A stretch of 64,000 nt of DNA from Cavenderia fasciculata. Taxonomy: Eukaryota > Evosea > Eumycetozoa > Acytosteliales > Cavenderiaceae. Shown here piece after piece: positions 1 through 12,164 of this stretch (positions within the stretch are counted from its first letter, which is position 1; each line of letters starts with the position of its first letter). Location of the stretch: contig NW_004457639.1 of the NCBI RefSeq assembly GCF_000203815.1, positions 806,001-870,000 of the forward strand. Reading direction: 5' to 3'. The notes under the pieces are model-generated. The model had not been told where the DNA came from. It made no database searches and was given only the letters and a program-made list of their open reading frames with translations. The position numbers and the translations under genes were made by a program.

Positions 1-844
1 GGAGTTCCATTCCAATTGGGTGGTCGGTCTTCATTCATTATTTCAAGTGAATGACCTCGCATATACAACAATTCTAGTGCTTGTGCAGGAATCAAATATA
101 TTTCCTTCATTTGAACCATAAATCGAGTAGGCTGAGAGAGATGTGGACGATTGAACAACAATTCTATGGATTTTGGGTCTTTAGGGAATATGGCGAGTTC
201 GATATCGATGAAAGCAAAGGAATCGAGTGAAAGAATGTACTCTAGAATGTCTGGATGATCGATTGATGAATGCATCAACAAATAAGAATCGAATTGGATG
301 TTTGGGTTATTGACCAATCTTTGAACGAGATCTAATGACACGATCGACGAATTGATGAGACCACATTCAGCGACTTGGTCAGGTTGTGCATATTGAGAGA
401 TAGCATCAATTATAAAATTGGCGCATTCCAACTGTCCCTTTTCCAATGCCGTATCGAGATGTGACTCTTGAAATAGATATAGGTTACTATGGTTCACCAT
501 ATATCTGAGGTAATCTAGATTACCAACAGATGATGATGACCAACTTGAGCGACTTGGTATTTTTGGTTCTCGGTAATCAATCAACTTTAGAGTATCCATC
601 GACGCAAATCTCTCTATCCATCGATTTGATTGATCGTAAAAGTCGACAAACATATCGAAACTATCAAAACTATTCTTTATCCATTTTAATATCTCTTGAT
701 TGTTTGAACATTTCATTGCATTGATAAATAATGGTCCTCTTAAATCTATTCCAAGATTTAATAATCTTTTAACCATATGAAATATAATACTATTATTATT
801 ATTATTATTATTGTCGGACATATTGTTGTTGTTAATAATCTTAC

Positions 845-913
<69 letters not shown>

Positions 914-1726
914 CTATATTATTATTGTTATTATTATTTAGTTTGTTGATGATATTTATAAATATATCATTATAGGCACGTGTATAATTGATATTAAATA
1001 GTGATTTGATTGGTTCGAGACAATCTATACAAAACTGGTCAAATATTGAAATGTTACCAGAGTTGATGACACAAATCACCAGATTGTTGACGTACCCTAT
1101 TGAAACCCCAACGTTGATATCTTTGGTCAAAGTGATGGTGAGGTAATTGTATCGCTTCAATACTTGATACACCTCTGTCGCTATTGGTTTATCGGGGTGA
1201 GATGCAGATTGTATAATGGTTTGAAGAGTAAATTTGAATCTCTTCAACATAAACTCTAATGCAATCGAATCATTATTCTCCATAATCACAACAAATAAAT
1301 TTTTGATTACAGCATCATGATCCTTTAATAGAGAGTAAGTAAAAGAGTATGAATGAACAAACGTTATTAATTACATACCAATTTGACAACACCATCACCA
1401 CCATCTTTACAACAATGCTTTATTGTATCATATACTCTATCGAAATGATCGATAAACAAGTCAGTTCTATTGATTCTGATAAACTCTTGTAATGATATCA
1501 CTTGAGGTATCTTTACTATCAATGTCCATTCTTTTTGATATTCACGTCCAATGAAATGGCGATCAACTATTGCTTGGTGAATATGGTTGACATGATTGAA
1601 TATCTTTGTTCTAAGATACCGATTATTTATAATACTCTTGAACTGTAGTGATGATTCCCTCTTCTTCTTGGTATCTAGATAGTTATCACCATCTCCATTA
1701 TTATTTATATCTATATCTTTGATCAT
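1..1726 (-). CDS. Degenerate ankyrin-type dictyostelid family protein (3' end beyond window)
   Basis: This is a two-exon gene. Exon 1 runs from the ATG at 1726 to 1379, and a GTATGT..AAAG intron (1378-1323) joins it in phase 0 to a long exon that stays open to position 1. An Asn run encoded by (TTA/ATT)n at about 780-915 interrupts the second exon without breaking the frame. The later part contains ankyrin-like helical text such as ALEKGQLECANFII, which resembles the large dictyostelid families of degenerate ankyrin-repeat proteins. No catalytic motif is visible, and the cellular role is unknown. A TTG just upstream of the chosen ATG would lengthen the frame but is not a credible start. A truncated copy of the first exon lies directly upstream at 2125-2752. 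The family assignment rests on general appearance, not on a conserved motif. Confidence 0.6.
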
Positions 1727-2031
1727 TGTGTTTGTTGGCAAAAAGAGTGAGTGAAGGTCTTCACCAATTTTATTTTATTTTCTTTTTGAAAGGTTATTTA
1801 TTATTTAAACGTTAACGTTTATAGAAAGAAGGGGGAATTATTATAATGGGCATAATTATGATTATATTTATATTTATAAAATACATAATAATCAAATGAT
1901 TTAATAACAGGAATAATACATATTGCTAAAGCCAAGAGGATTGTTAAAAGATAGGTGAAAGGCCTCCTTGATCGAATAGTTGTAGTGTCTCATCCATCAT
2001 CATCCTCATCATAGACTGTTCATATCTATCG

Positions 2032-2065
<34 letters not shown>

Positions 2066-2124
2066 ATCTACATGCTTTTTAAAACCGATAACATAAATCA
2101 TTATTATTTTAAGAATAATAATAT
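1727..2124. other. Intergenic, low-complexity
   Basis: This AT-rich spacer lies between the ankyrin-type gene and its truncated copy. It contains a (CTAT)n microsatellite at about 2027-2066. I see no coding potential in it. It presumably carries the promoter of the downstream minus-strand gene. Confidence 0.6.
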
Positions 2125-2752
2125 TTATAAATATTCTTTTCGATCAATCGTGATTGTTGTTGTTGTTGTTGATGTTGATGTTGATGTTAATGTCGGGAGG
2201 AAATTGTTGGAAAATGGTAACCAGATTATAATAGTTTGAAGAGTAAATGAGAATCTATTCAACATAAACTCCAATGAAATCGAATCATTATTATCAATAA
2301 TCACACCCAATAAATCTCTAAATACAATATCATGATCCTACAATGGTATATGGAAGAGTTTAGTAAGTATAATGATTATAGAACGAAAAGGTAATAAAGG
2401 AGTTAACTTTATATTTTATTACATTTTAATTACATACCAATATGACATTATCATCTTTACAACCAAGTTTGATTGTATCATATACTCTATCGAAATGATC
2501 AATAAACAAGTCAGATCTATTGATTCTAATAAACTCTTGTAATGATATCACTTGAGATATCTTTACTATCAATGTTAATCCCTTTTGATGTTTACGTCCA
2601 ATGAAATATCTATCAACTATTGCTTGATGAATATGGTTGACATGATTGAATATCTTTGTTCGGAGATACCGATTATTTATAATACTCTTGAACTGTAGTG
2701 ATGATTCACTGTTCTTCTTCTTTTGGTTATCTATATAGCCACCACCCACCAT
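2125..2752 (-). pseudogene. Truncated tandem copy of the ankyrin-type gene
   Basis: Exon 1 (2752-2438) encodes nearly the same protein as exon 1 of the gene at 1-1726, including the blocks SLQFKSIINNRYLRTKIFNH and VISLQEFIRIN. A GTATGT..TAG intron (2437-2338) sits at the same codon. Exon 2 (2337-2125) follows the parent through FMLNRFSFTLQTII. It then diverges into a short Thr/Ser-rich tail made by a (TTG)n repeat and stops, so the protein is only about 175 residues and lacks almost all of the parent's long second exon. It is best read as a truncated tandem duplicate. An expressed short protein cannot be excluded, because frame and splice sites are intact up to the break. Confidence 0.65.
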
Positions 2753-2918
2753 CGTTTATATGTACATGCGAGAGAGCGACAAATGAACTAATACATTTGG
2801 AAATAAATTGACCTCTCTATTTCAATATGAAAAAATAATAGTAAAATCGGTTGATATATATATAATGTTGTACAATATAAATTTATTAAATGTATATGCT
2901 TAGACTGCAAGATCTCTC

Positions 2919-3323
2919 TTATTTGAAACCCTTGAAGCCCTTCTTGAAACCTTTCTTAAAACCCTTGAAGCCTTTCTTGAAACCCTTGAAGCCCTTGTGC
3001 TTGTAGCCCTTGTGCTTGTAACCCTTGTGTTTGTATCCTTTATGCTTGCCGTGATGACCATAGGCAACGTGAGCACCGTGTGATGGGTAGGCACCTGGAG
3101 GGTAGGCACCTGGTGGATAAGCACCTGGTGGGTAGGCACCTGGAACGGCACCTGGTGGGTAGGCACCTGGAGGGTAGCCAGTTGGTGGATAAGCACCTGG
3201 TGGGTAAGCACCTGGAACAGCTCCTGGAGGGTAGGCACCTGGTGGGTAACCTTGTTGTGGGTAGGCAGCGCCTGGTGGATAAGCTCCTGGTGGGTAACCT
3301 CCTGGTGGTGGGTAGTGGCTCAT
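2919..3323 (-). CDS. XYPPX-repeat, Pro/Gly/Tyr-rich protein with Lys/Gly/His tail
   Basis: This is a single-exon gene of 134 codons. The first half is a repeat of [16 protein letters not shown] units following MSHYPPPGG. The second half switches to [11 protein letters not shown] repeats and then [11 protein letters not shown] repeats. The design resembles the XYPPX-repeat proteins of dictyostelids and the plant glycine-rich A3-type proteins, which also combine a GYPP-type head with a His/Lys/Gly tail. There is no signal peptide and no membrane segment, so a cytosolic or membrane-associated low-complexity protein is likely. Function is not known. A plus-strand open frame over the same bases is a shadow of the repeat. 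Confidence 0.75.
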   Translation of the reverse strand: MSHYPPPGGYPPGAYPPGAAYPQQGYPPGAYPPGAVPGAYPPGAYPPTGYPPGAYPPGAVPGAYPPGAYPPGAYPPGAYPSHGAHVAYGHHGKHKGYKHKGYKHKGYKHKGFKGFKKGFKGFKKGFKKGFKGFK

Positions 3324-4288
3324 TCTTTAATCTAAATAATATTGGTAAAATTCAAATTGTAGTGTTAGTGATGATATAGAGGAGTATGAGTCGGAGTAGT
3401 AGTAGTAGTATAGTAGTAATAATACTACTTTAAGACTTTTCTTATTTTCAAATAAACAGAGGGAGGTAGAGGTGAGAAACAGTAGTAGTCGTAGTTGTCG
3501 ATTTGAAAGCTCATCACCAACCATTGAACCACCACGTCATCTTCATCATGTGACACATATTCTCATTGAGCTGTCAATGTCACCTACTCTTTTTTGTTTG
3601 TTTTGAGATAGAATAGAGAGAGAGATATATATAATTAATTAATATACTTACAATTATTATGTGAAAGGTAAAATATAATGAAAATAAATCATCTCTTGGA
3701 GCTTCTATATATCACCAAATGTTTGATGTCATCAACCGACCTTGTCTGATTTTTATTTTTTTAACAAACCTCAAACTTCAAGTAAAAATCTTGAGTCAAA
3801 CCCATCCGCAGGTGACAGAGAGAGAGCGGCAGCAGGTCACACAAAAACATCCACCCACCATTTTGCACCTCCTAGGATAAAAAAGGAAGGAATCAATCCT
3901 CGTCCTCCCAATGATTCGGGTGATCTAAGAACTAGTGACACCAATTCGCAAGAATCAAACAAACAAACAAACAGAGAGACCTAAATAAATATCACCATCT
4001 TTCCTCCACACAACGACGCGGCATGGATCTATAATACAACCACCCAAAACAAACTAAACACAAACATGAATGTTATGTACCCACAAGCTGGATAGTCGGC
4101 AGATCTACTTCAACTTGAACAAACTTCAAAAAATGATTTCTTTTTATTTTAATTTTCGACCTCTTCACTCTTCAATATTTTAAATTAAATTGAAGTACTC
4201 TCTGTCTCTGTCTCTGCACTAGTTTTAGTTTTGTACATTATTAAGCAAAAGAGATAGATATAGAATAAGAATATAAGAATAATATAAT
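3324..4288. other. Divergent intergenic region
   Basis: This region separates the XYPPX gene (minus) from the JmjC gene (plus) and probably holds both promoters. It contains AT-rich runs and a moderately GC-rich stretch at about 3760-4000 that opens a short frame starting only with TTG. I see no convincing gene or RNA. Confidence 0.5.
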
Positions 4289-6998
4289 ATGGTAGTAAAA
4301 CAAAAGAAAGTTGATGTTGCTACAACAACAACACCGACTACTACACCTACCACAACTGCTACTACTCCAGCTGTAGTGTTAAGAGAGACACTTGGAGACT
4401 TTGATAGATTGACAGACAAGATGGTGATGGAGGATATCTTTTTCCAATTGACTGTAGAGGATTTATTGGTGTGTCAAGGTGTTAGTAGTGCATTCTATGT
4501 CATGTTGAATGACGATCGTTTGTGGAAGGATGTATTTCTACGTCAGATCAAGGGAACCAAGAAACAAGTACAATTTGTAAAGTCGAGTTGGAAGTTGACT
4601 GCATTGTCGTTCTTGTTTGGAGAGAACAAGACTATCGAGTCATTCCCACACCGTCCATTACACTTTTCAACATTCCAATCGATGGAGATTTACACTAGAT
4701 GGTTGAGACGTCACACAGCAGTCTCCAACTACTTTACCGAAGAGATGAGCAAGGTGGTGGATAGACGTGACGTGTCAGAGTTGTCGTTGCAAGAGTTTAT
4801 CGATCGCTACGAACGTCCAGTTGTGCCAGTCATCTTTACAGGCGTGCAAAAGGAATGGCCCGCACAAAAAGAGTGGACCAAGGAACGTCTGGTCGAACGA
4901 TTCGGAGACATAACATTCAAGATTACACATCAAGATCATAAACGTATACCTATGACATTCAGAGACTATGCACGTTACATGTCTGAGCAATGTGATGAAG
5001 AACCACTCTATGTATTCGACGACGCCTTTGGTGAAAAGGCACCAGACATGTTGTCCGAATACTCTGTACCACCTTACTTTCCAGAAGACCTGTTTGCATG
5101 CAGTGGTGAAAAGGAGCGTCCTCATTTCAGATGGATTGTCATTGGTCCCCCGAGAAGTGGTGCACCATGGCACATTGACCCCGCCGGTACAAGTGCTTGG
5201 AACTCGTTGATCAGTGGTCGCAAGCGTTGGCTCATGTACCCACCCCAAATCACACCCATCGGTGTCTCTATGGAAGACATTGACGAAAAGTTTTACGGGT
5301 CTCCTCCCTCACTCCTCTGGTTGCTCGAAGTCTACCCATACCTTCCACCCGATCAAAAACCAATTGAATGTATTCAAAATCCAGGTGAAACTATATTTGT
5401 TCCAGGTGGTTGGTGGCATATGGTCCTCAACCTCGAAGAATCAATCGCCGTCACTCAAAACTTTTGTGATTCTCAAAATTTTGAACAAGTTTGTCAAGAG
5501 TTACAGTAAGGAGAAAAGAAAAAAAGAAAGAAATAACAAAAGAATAATATAATATATATATATTAACTATTACTTTCTATTTAGTTCTGACGGTAAAGAA
5601 TATGGTAATTTTAAGAAATCATTATTAGAATCGAAACCAGAATTTCAAAAAAGATTTGATGATTTTGAATTGATGGAATCACAAGTTAGACATGGTTTTG
5701 ATAATTTAGAGTATTGGACACCGATGATTAAAGAATTGTTCCGTCGTCATCTTCCCAATCAACCACTGGATGACAATACATTCAAGGTAGAGTCACCAAT
5801 TTCTGGACAGAGTCCAGTGTTTATTGTAAATAGTCAGTATGTTGTAAAGTTTTATTGTACCGAGTTTGGAGGTGAGAAATCCTATCTTCACGAATCACAT
5901 CTCTACACTGTCATTCGTCAAGATGATGTACTTCAATCAGTCTTTCCAAGACTCCTTGGTAATGGTTATTATGTCGATGGTGTCAATATCAACTATTGTG
6001 ACAATTTGAAATGGAAATGGCCATACATTGTTACTTCATTTATTAAAGGTGTAAATTTACAAGAAGTTCAAATTGTCCCCGAACAATTGGAATATCCATA
6101 TCCTCCTCCAGCAGTAGTCGAAGAAGATGATGACGATGAAGATGAAGAGGATGAAGAAGAAGATATTCCACCAGTTGTCGATGAAAAGAATTTAATTAAT
6201 CTTACAGCCGATACATTGGTTCGTTTACATTCAATTGAACCTGTTATTCCAACCACCGATGACAACAACTTGGTTACCAATCCATTCATAACTGACAAGT
6301 CAGATTTATGGGTATCATGGAAAGAGGAATTAAAGAATCTTTACGACAAGCATATTGGTAACCATTGGAATTGGGGAGGTATGCCACAACACCTTCGTTC
6401 ATCAATGGCTCCATATCTTCCCAAAGATCTAAACACCATCATCGATACTCGTCTTCCACCATGCTACCTACACACTGATTTGACCGATGAAAATGTGTTG
6501 GGTGAGGTTATCCACGACCAACCAACCAATGCCGACGATAAAAAGAAAAAGAAACAATTGTCATTGATTAGATTCCTCAAAAAGGGATTACACATGGAAG
6601 AGAAACGTTCGTCACCACATCCATCAGGTCTTTGGGTACCAAAATACATGATTGACTTTGGAGACAGCAAATTTGGTGATCGTTGGTACGAACTCATCTC
6701 TTTGCACTTGTCAGTGTTTGCAGGTGACAAACAACGTTTCAAGCAATTCCTCTCCTCTTACACCTTTTCCAAACGTGATGGTGATTCATTGGCTGGCAAG
6801 ACATGGCTATGGCTCTACCAACAAGACCCACAAGCCTTTATTTACCGTTGTATGTGTTATACTATTATTCACCATTGCGATGCCATGACCACCATCACTA
6901 GACATTTCCCAACCTATAGAAATGCAAAAACAATCCAAGAAATTGCTAAATTAATGTATGACCTTGATTATAATCCTGATCCATCAACTATTATCTAA
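4289..6998 (+). CDS. F-box / JmjC oxygenase / APH-kinase-fold fusion protein
   Basis: The gene has two exons, 4289-5505 and 5585-6998, joined across a GTAAGG..TTTAG intron (phase 2), for about 876 residues. Residues about 40-85 look like an F-box (DKMVMEDIFFQLTVEDLLVC). A JmjC domain follows, with the iron ligands of the PWHIDP motif (His295, Asp297) and of GGWWH (His377), and with RKRW placed to bind 2-oxoglutarate. The second exon carries an aminoglycoside-phosphotransferase-like fold with CYLHTDLTDENVL (Brenner-type catalytic loop) and MIDFGD (metal site). The order F-box, JmjC, APH is that of plant JMJ21 (At1g78280-type) proteins. A JMJD6-like hydroxylase or demethylase role in the nucleus is plausible, and the substrate is unknown. 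The acidic run at about 6118-6170 is a low-complexity insert in the kinase-like half. Confidence 0.85.
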
Positions 6999-7175
6999 AA
7001 TAAATAAATAAATCAAAGAATTTAATTCATCCAAAAAAAAAAAAAAAAAACATCAAATTAACTGTTTTTGTAAAAAATCATTGCATTTGTTTTATTTGTA
7101 CAGTAGCAGGAGGTATTTATTATATATAAATAGAGACATACTATATACTATATAGGGGGATAGAATCTATCTAGA

Positions 7176-8749
7176 ATGTTTCAATCAAAAAGAGGAGGGT
7201 TACAAATCAAAGTAGATAATAGAGCTGATACTTCTGCAAATAACAATAACAATAACAATAATAATGGTAATCCACAACAAAATATAAACTCTATAGCTCC
7301 AACTGGTAACAATAATATTGTAGATGAAAAGTCTACCTTTTCTTTGTATGTTATAACATATCAATCAATCTCATTAGATCAGTAAGATTAATATCTTTTG
7401 TCTCTTATCTCTCACTCTTCTCTCTCTTTACAGAACAAATAGTGGTACATTTAGAGAAGGTGATTTGGCAATCAACAAGAAAGGATTATTAATATGTGGA
7501 GAATCACCAAAGAATAGTCCTTTGAATTTTGTAGATAGAAAAAGACCAATCATTCAAAGAAGTTATAATAATTATCAACAACAACAACAACAACAAACAA
7601 ATGAACAACAACAAAATAATAATAATAATAACTATACAACAACAACTACTAATAATATAATGAGTAATCAACCACAAGTATGTTTTTTATATCTTTCTTG
7701 GATTGCCTACCTACTAGTAGATATTAATATCTCCTCTTTTTTAATTTATTTTACTATAGTATGAAAATATATTATCATTAGAATTAAAAGATTTAAAGAT
7801 TATAAAGATATTGGGTAGAGGAGAAGGAGGAGTAGTGAAATTGGCATATCATGAATCTAGCAAGACATCTATTGCATTAAAGGTGATTCCATTGGATGTA
7901 CAAGAGAATATTCGTAAACAAATCATTTTAGAGTTGAAAACACTACATCGAACACATTGTCCCTACATTGTATCATTTTACGATGCCTTTTATACCGAAG
8001 GGTCGATTCATATTGCATTAGAGTATATGGAGGGTGGGTCATTATCAGATTTGATGAAATTGATTCGTGGACCAATCCCCGAAAACATATTGGGTCGTAT
8101 CACATTCCAAGTGTTGGAGGGACTGCACTATCTCCATCGTCAACTACATCTTATCCATCGTGACATCAAACCATCAAACATTCTAATCAACAAACTTGGA
8201 CAGGCAAAGATATCAGACTTTGGTGTAAGTAGTCAACGTCAAGACACTCTTTCCAAGGCTGTTACATGGGTTGGAACAGTTGTCTACATGTCACCAGAAA
8301 GAATATCTGGAATGTCTTATTCCTACGACTCTGATATCTGGTCACTTGGTCTAACTCTTTTAGAATGTGCTCTTGGCTATTTCCCATACTCTCCACCAAA
8401 ATCGGCCAATACCGATGATTCTGGTATTGGATTCTGGACACTAATGGATACTATTGTTAAAACTCCAGTTCCAACTTTACCAATTGATAAATATTCAAAA
8501 GAATTTTGTTCATTTATTAGTGATTGGTAAGAAACAAAACAGAAAAAGAACAAATAATAATAACAATTATTATTTGATCAATATCTCTAATATCTTTTAT
8601 CTTTTTTTTATTTATATAGTTTACAAAAAGAACCAGAAGAAAGACCATCATCATCAAAAATATTAAATCATCCATTTATTAAAAAATATAAAGATGAAAA
8701 GGCTGATGAATGGATTGCCAGTCAATTAAAACAACATCAAAGTAGCTAA
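7176..8749 (+). CDS. mekA: MAP kinase kinase (MEK)
   Basis: There are four exons: 7176-7345, 7434-7677, 7760-8526 and 8620-8749, for about 436 residues. The N-terminus is Asn/Gln-rich. The kinase domain shows the Gly loop GRGEGG (about 157), the ATP lysine in IALK (about 179), HRDIKPSN (Asp about 273), DFG (about 291) and the activation segment SKAVTWVGT, whose Ser (about 303) and Thr (about 307) match the MEK phosphorylation sites. This matches MEK1 of D. discoideum, the MAPKK of the chemotaxis and aggregation pathway. The first intron could instead start at the GTAAG at 7382, which keeps phase and adds 12 residues. The C-terminus WCLQKEPEERPSSSKILNHP completes the kinase lobe, so the gene looks intact. 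Confidence 0.85.
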
Positions 8750-8884
8750 GTACAACAATTCAAATAAATGATCAAATGTAATACTACAATTCTAAAATAA
8801 TAATATTTGATTGGTTTGGAGAGGAGAATAATTATAGAATGTTCATTATTATTATTATTATTTATTTATTGGGTTATAAATATT

Positions 8885-10715
8885 TTAAACAGTGGTGGCA
8901 GTAGCATCTGAAGTGACTTGTGGATCAGTTGAGATACTATTGTCGGATTGTTCACCTGGAGGAGTTTGTGGAAGAGTATTGGATAACGTGTCAGTTGATT
9001 CATCCATTCCATCTCCTTGTTGTTGTTGTTGTCTTTCTGGATGTTGAAATATACATGATGCATTGGTGCAATCCTTTCCATACTAGAAAAAATAAAAGAA
9101 AAAAGGAAATTAATAAATTGCCTATTGAATCTATTTTGTTTTTTTTTACTTACTCTACAATCAACTGGAATACTATTTGGTGGAGTAGTTGAACCATCAA
9201 CATGATGAGCAAAGGTACAACTTGGAGTTTTACATGAGGCACCATACATACAAGCTTTACCATGACCAAAAGCACATCTTGGAGCCTTTGTACAAGCTTC
9301 TCCATACTTGCAAGCAATGGGTGGATGTCCAAATGAACAAAACTTTTTGTTGGCACAAGCAAAACCGTTACGACAGGGTGGAACGGATGGGATATCATAG
9401 GCAGCTGGTCTTTGTGGGTGATTAAAGGCACAGTTTGGATTAGTACATCCTACACCATATTTGCATGGTATCGATGGGTGAATATATAAACATTTCTCTC
9501 CATATGGACATTTTGGGAATAAACTAAATATTAAATAATTTTATATCAATACTGTGTTTTTTTCTATTTCTTTTCTAATATTGTCTATTATTTTCTATTT
9601 TGATTTACATACTTGCATTGAGTAGTTGGATGGAAATAAGAACAAGTATCTTGATTTTTACACATTGGCCAAAATTGACATCTTTCTTTCTTGTCTGATT
9701 TCTTGGTTGATCTCATACTTTCTTGTTGTTCGTCATCATCTTCCTCTTCGTCGATAATGTGTTGGTCTTCAGTTCCTTCGTTTGATTGGTCAATCGAATC
9801 TTCATCTTCGTCATCGTTCATACCATTGTTAATTTTTCTCTTTCTAGAAGAACTATCCAAAGTAGTAAAAGTAACCTTAAAGTTTGGTGTGTTTTGTCTA
9901 TTGTTGTTGTTTCCGTGTGAATTGGTGTGACCTCCTCTATTGTTATTGTTGTTATTATTGTTATGATTACCAACTCTCTTGTTATTGTTGTTATTGTTGT
10001 TATTGTTGTTATCTCTTGTATTAAATTTCTTTTTGTTGTTGTATTTGCTGTCTTGAGCCAATCTATCGTCAAGAGACATTGACAAGGAGGGATGAGCCTT
10101 TACATCTTCGGCTGCAGCTCTTGCAGCGTTCAACACGAGCTTGCTAGATGGTGGGCCTCGCTTTGGCACATCACCACGTCCGACGGTGCCTGCAGAGGGA
10201 CTGTCCACCATGGCAGCCGACGATGATGTCGATGACGACAGTGACATGGCCGACGATGATGGTTCCCTCTTGATCTCCATATATGATACAACAAATGTCC
10301 ACAACCAATCTACAAAACGTTGTGGATCGATTGGTATAAACTCACTTAAATCATGCATAACATCTCCTTTTGTTTTGTTATTTCTAACCATAACAACAAT
10401 ATATTCCTGAAAAAAAGGAAAAGGAAGAGGATGAAGAATGGAGGTTGGTTGATTTGATTGATGAAAAGGGGGGATGAAAGATAATATATTCTTTGATTAA
10501 AACCTTGTTGATTTGATTTGATTTGATTCATTATAATGATGATTATGACCAATGATCATTCATTCAGTCATTCATCTTCATTCTAAATTCATTGTTAAAA
10601 CTTTCTACAAACATACTGCCAATATATCATCACAATCTAAATGATTTTTAATTTCACTTTGTATAAATGCTACAGCCTCTGGTGTATATTCGAAACTACC
10701 TAGTGTCTCCAACAT
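8885..10715 (-). CDS. zc3h14: Nab2/ZC3H14-type CCCH zinc-finger poly(A)-binding protein
   Basis: Four exons (10715-10617, 10406-9613, 9523-9154, 9082-8885) give about 486 residues. The first 70 residues (MLETLGSFEYTPEAVAF.. and ..FVDWLWTFVVSYME) resemble the helical PWI-like domain of Nab2 and ZC3H14. A Ser/Asn/Arg-rich linker with an acidic patch follows. The C-terminal third holds seven tandem CCCH fingers, the first CQFWPMCKNQDTCSYFH and the last CRYGKDCTNASCIFQH, the latter split by an intron. Members of this family bind poly(A) RNA in the nucleus and control tail length and mRNA export. Seven fingers match yeast Nab2; animal ZC3H14 has five. The gene ends in a Gln/Thr/Ser-rich tail. Confidence 0.85.
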
Positions 10716-11179
10716 GTTTTATATCTATCTATCTGTGTAATGTATATATATATATAAATAAATATTGTACAACAAATAATGAAAAATGAAGATCAAAAAT
10801 TCGAACTTTTGAAACTTGTTCATGAAAAAAAATTAAAGAAAAATAATAAAAAAAAAAAGTCACCCCATCCAGATTACTCTGGATAATAATATAATAAATA
10901 ATAATAATAGATAATAATCCTTTGCTTATTAATATTATGATTATCATTATTATTATTGTTGTAAAGTAATCAATGAAAATGATAATTTGAGTTGTGTTGT
11001 GTTTCCTCCACAAACTAAATTCAACCGACTGACCAAACCAAGATTGAAATCTATGTAATGAAAAGTTGACTATATCGATCGATCAATCGGACCGTATCAA
11101 TTATCCATATCCACAACAAAATGACTAATTATCGTTTAAAGTATAAGTTATATTATTATTATATTATATTGTTTTATGT
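10716..11179. other. Intergenic
   Basis: This AT-rich spacer contains homopolymer and (ATA)n runs. It holds the promoter side of the zinc-finger gene and the 3' side of the NUXM gene region. I see no coding or RNA signal. Confidence 0.5.
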
Positions 11180-11649
11180 TTACAAGGCAACCTTATTAAA
11201 GTTCATTTGATATTTCTCGCATTCTGGTTGATTCTCCAAGAAACCTCTTAATCTAAGATTAACCTTTTGGAATGAAACACCATACATTGCTGGGAAGGCT
11301 AAACCTGCAGCAACAACGGTTGATGATGCATGACGATCTATAGAGCAATAGAAATTGATTAGTCTACTGTGTGTGTGACAAGTCTATTGAATGATAGTGC
11401 TTTATCTAGTAGCTATCACATGTGTGTCTGTCTATGTAGATTCTTACAAGTCTTGTAATAGTAAAAAGATACGAGAACTGATGGTACAGCCAACATATAC
11501 AAGTAATCTGAAGCTCTAAAGTTCTTGTTGACTTGAGAGAATGTTGGTTCTTTGCTAATGACTGGGTACTCTGGTAAGACTACACGATCAATCGATGATT
11601 GACCTGCAAGTTGTCCTACTGTAAGTGTATCTTTTTGTCTTGGTTCCAT
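11180..11649 (-). CDS. Complex I 21 kDa subunit (NUXM-type)
   Basis: Two exons (11649-11448 and 11337-11180) join in phase 1 to give 119 residues. The core YPVISKEPTFSQVNKNFRASD followed by a hydrophobic helix, then a second hydrophobic segment and RLRGFLENQPE, resembles the fungal/plant 21 kDa (NUXM) subunit family of NADH:ubiquinone oxidoreductase, whose members carry a YPxIDxDPHF..RPSDY signature. Two membrane segments are predicted, as in the family. The product would sit in the membrane arm of mitochondrial complex I. There is no obvious cleavable presequence, which is also common for this subunit. The assignment rests on remembered family motifs. Confidence 0.72.
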
Positions 11650-12164
11650 TTCTTCTCTCTATATATTCTTCTTGTAAAGGGGCTCTTTAGATTGAGCAGT
11701 TTGATTAATCATCGACCTCACTCACAGTCAATGATCGCACTCAGAGACGAATGATGATTTTTTTCAATTTTTTTTTACTTTTTATAATATTATACATCTT
11801 AACAATAAATTTATACAAAAGGAAGGAAGGTCAAGGTAAGGTGACAGTCACCAAGATATTTTATTATGATGAATAATATTTATTACTTGTAAAATGGTTT
11901 TCAAAGGAATAGAATTTACTACTTTACTTTTTTTTATTTTTATGATGAAAGACTCTTCAAAGAAACCTTTATGACATGATAAATAAAATAAAATTTAATA
12001 AAGTCATTTCACCCTTTTCAAATTATTTGATTCATTTTGTTTTGTTTTCTTCTCCTCCACTCAAACACATTTTGTATTAATATTAATAATCCTATTTATC
12101 TCTTTTAACATACATATATATTTATACTTACTAATAATAATAATAATAAATAAATAAAAATAAT
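11650..12164. promoter_or_regulatory. Divergent promoter region
   Basis: This stretch lies head-to-head between the NUXM gene (minus) and the AAGAB gene (plus), so both promoters must lie here. It contains T/A runs typical of dictyostelid promoters, including AATAATAATAATAAATAAAT immediately before the plus-strand ATG. No specific factor site can be assigned. Confidence 0.5.

Noticed and set aside
3742-3984. Open frame in the region upstream of the JmjC gene
   Set aside because: It starts with TTG, shows no domain, and lies in a promoter region.
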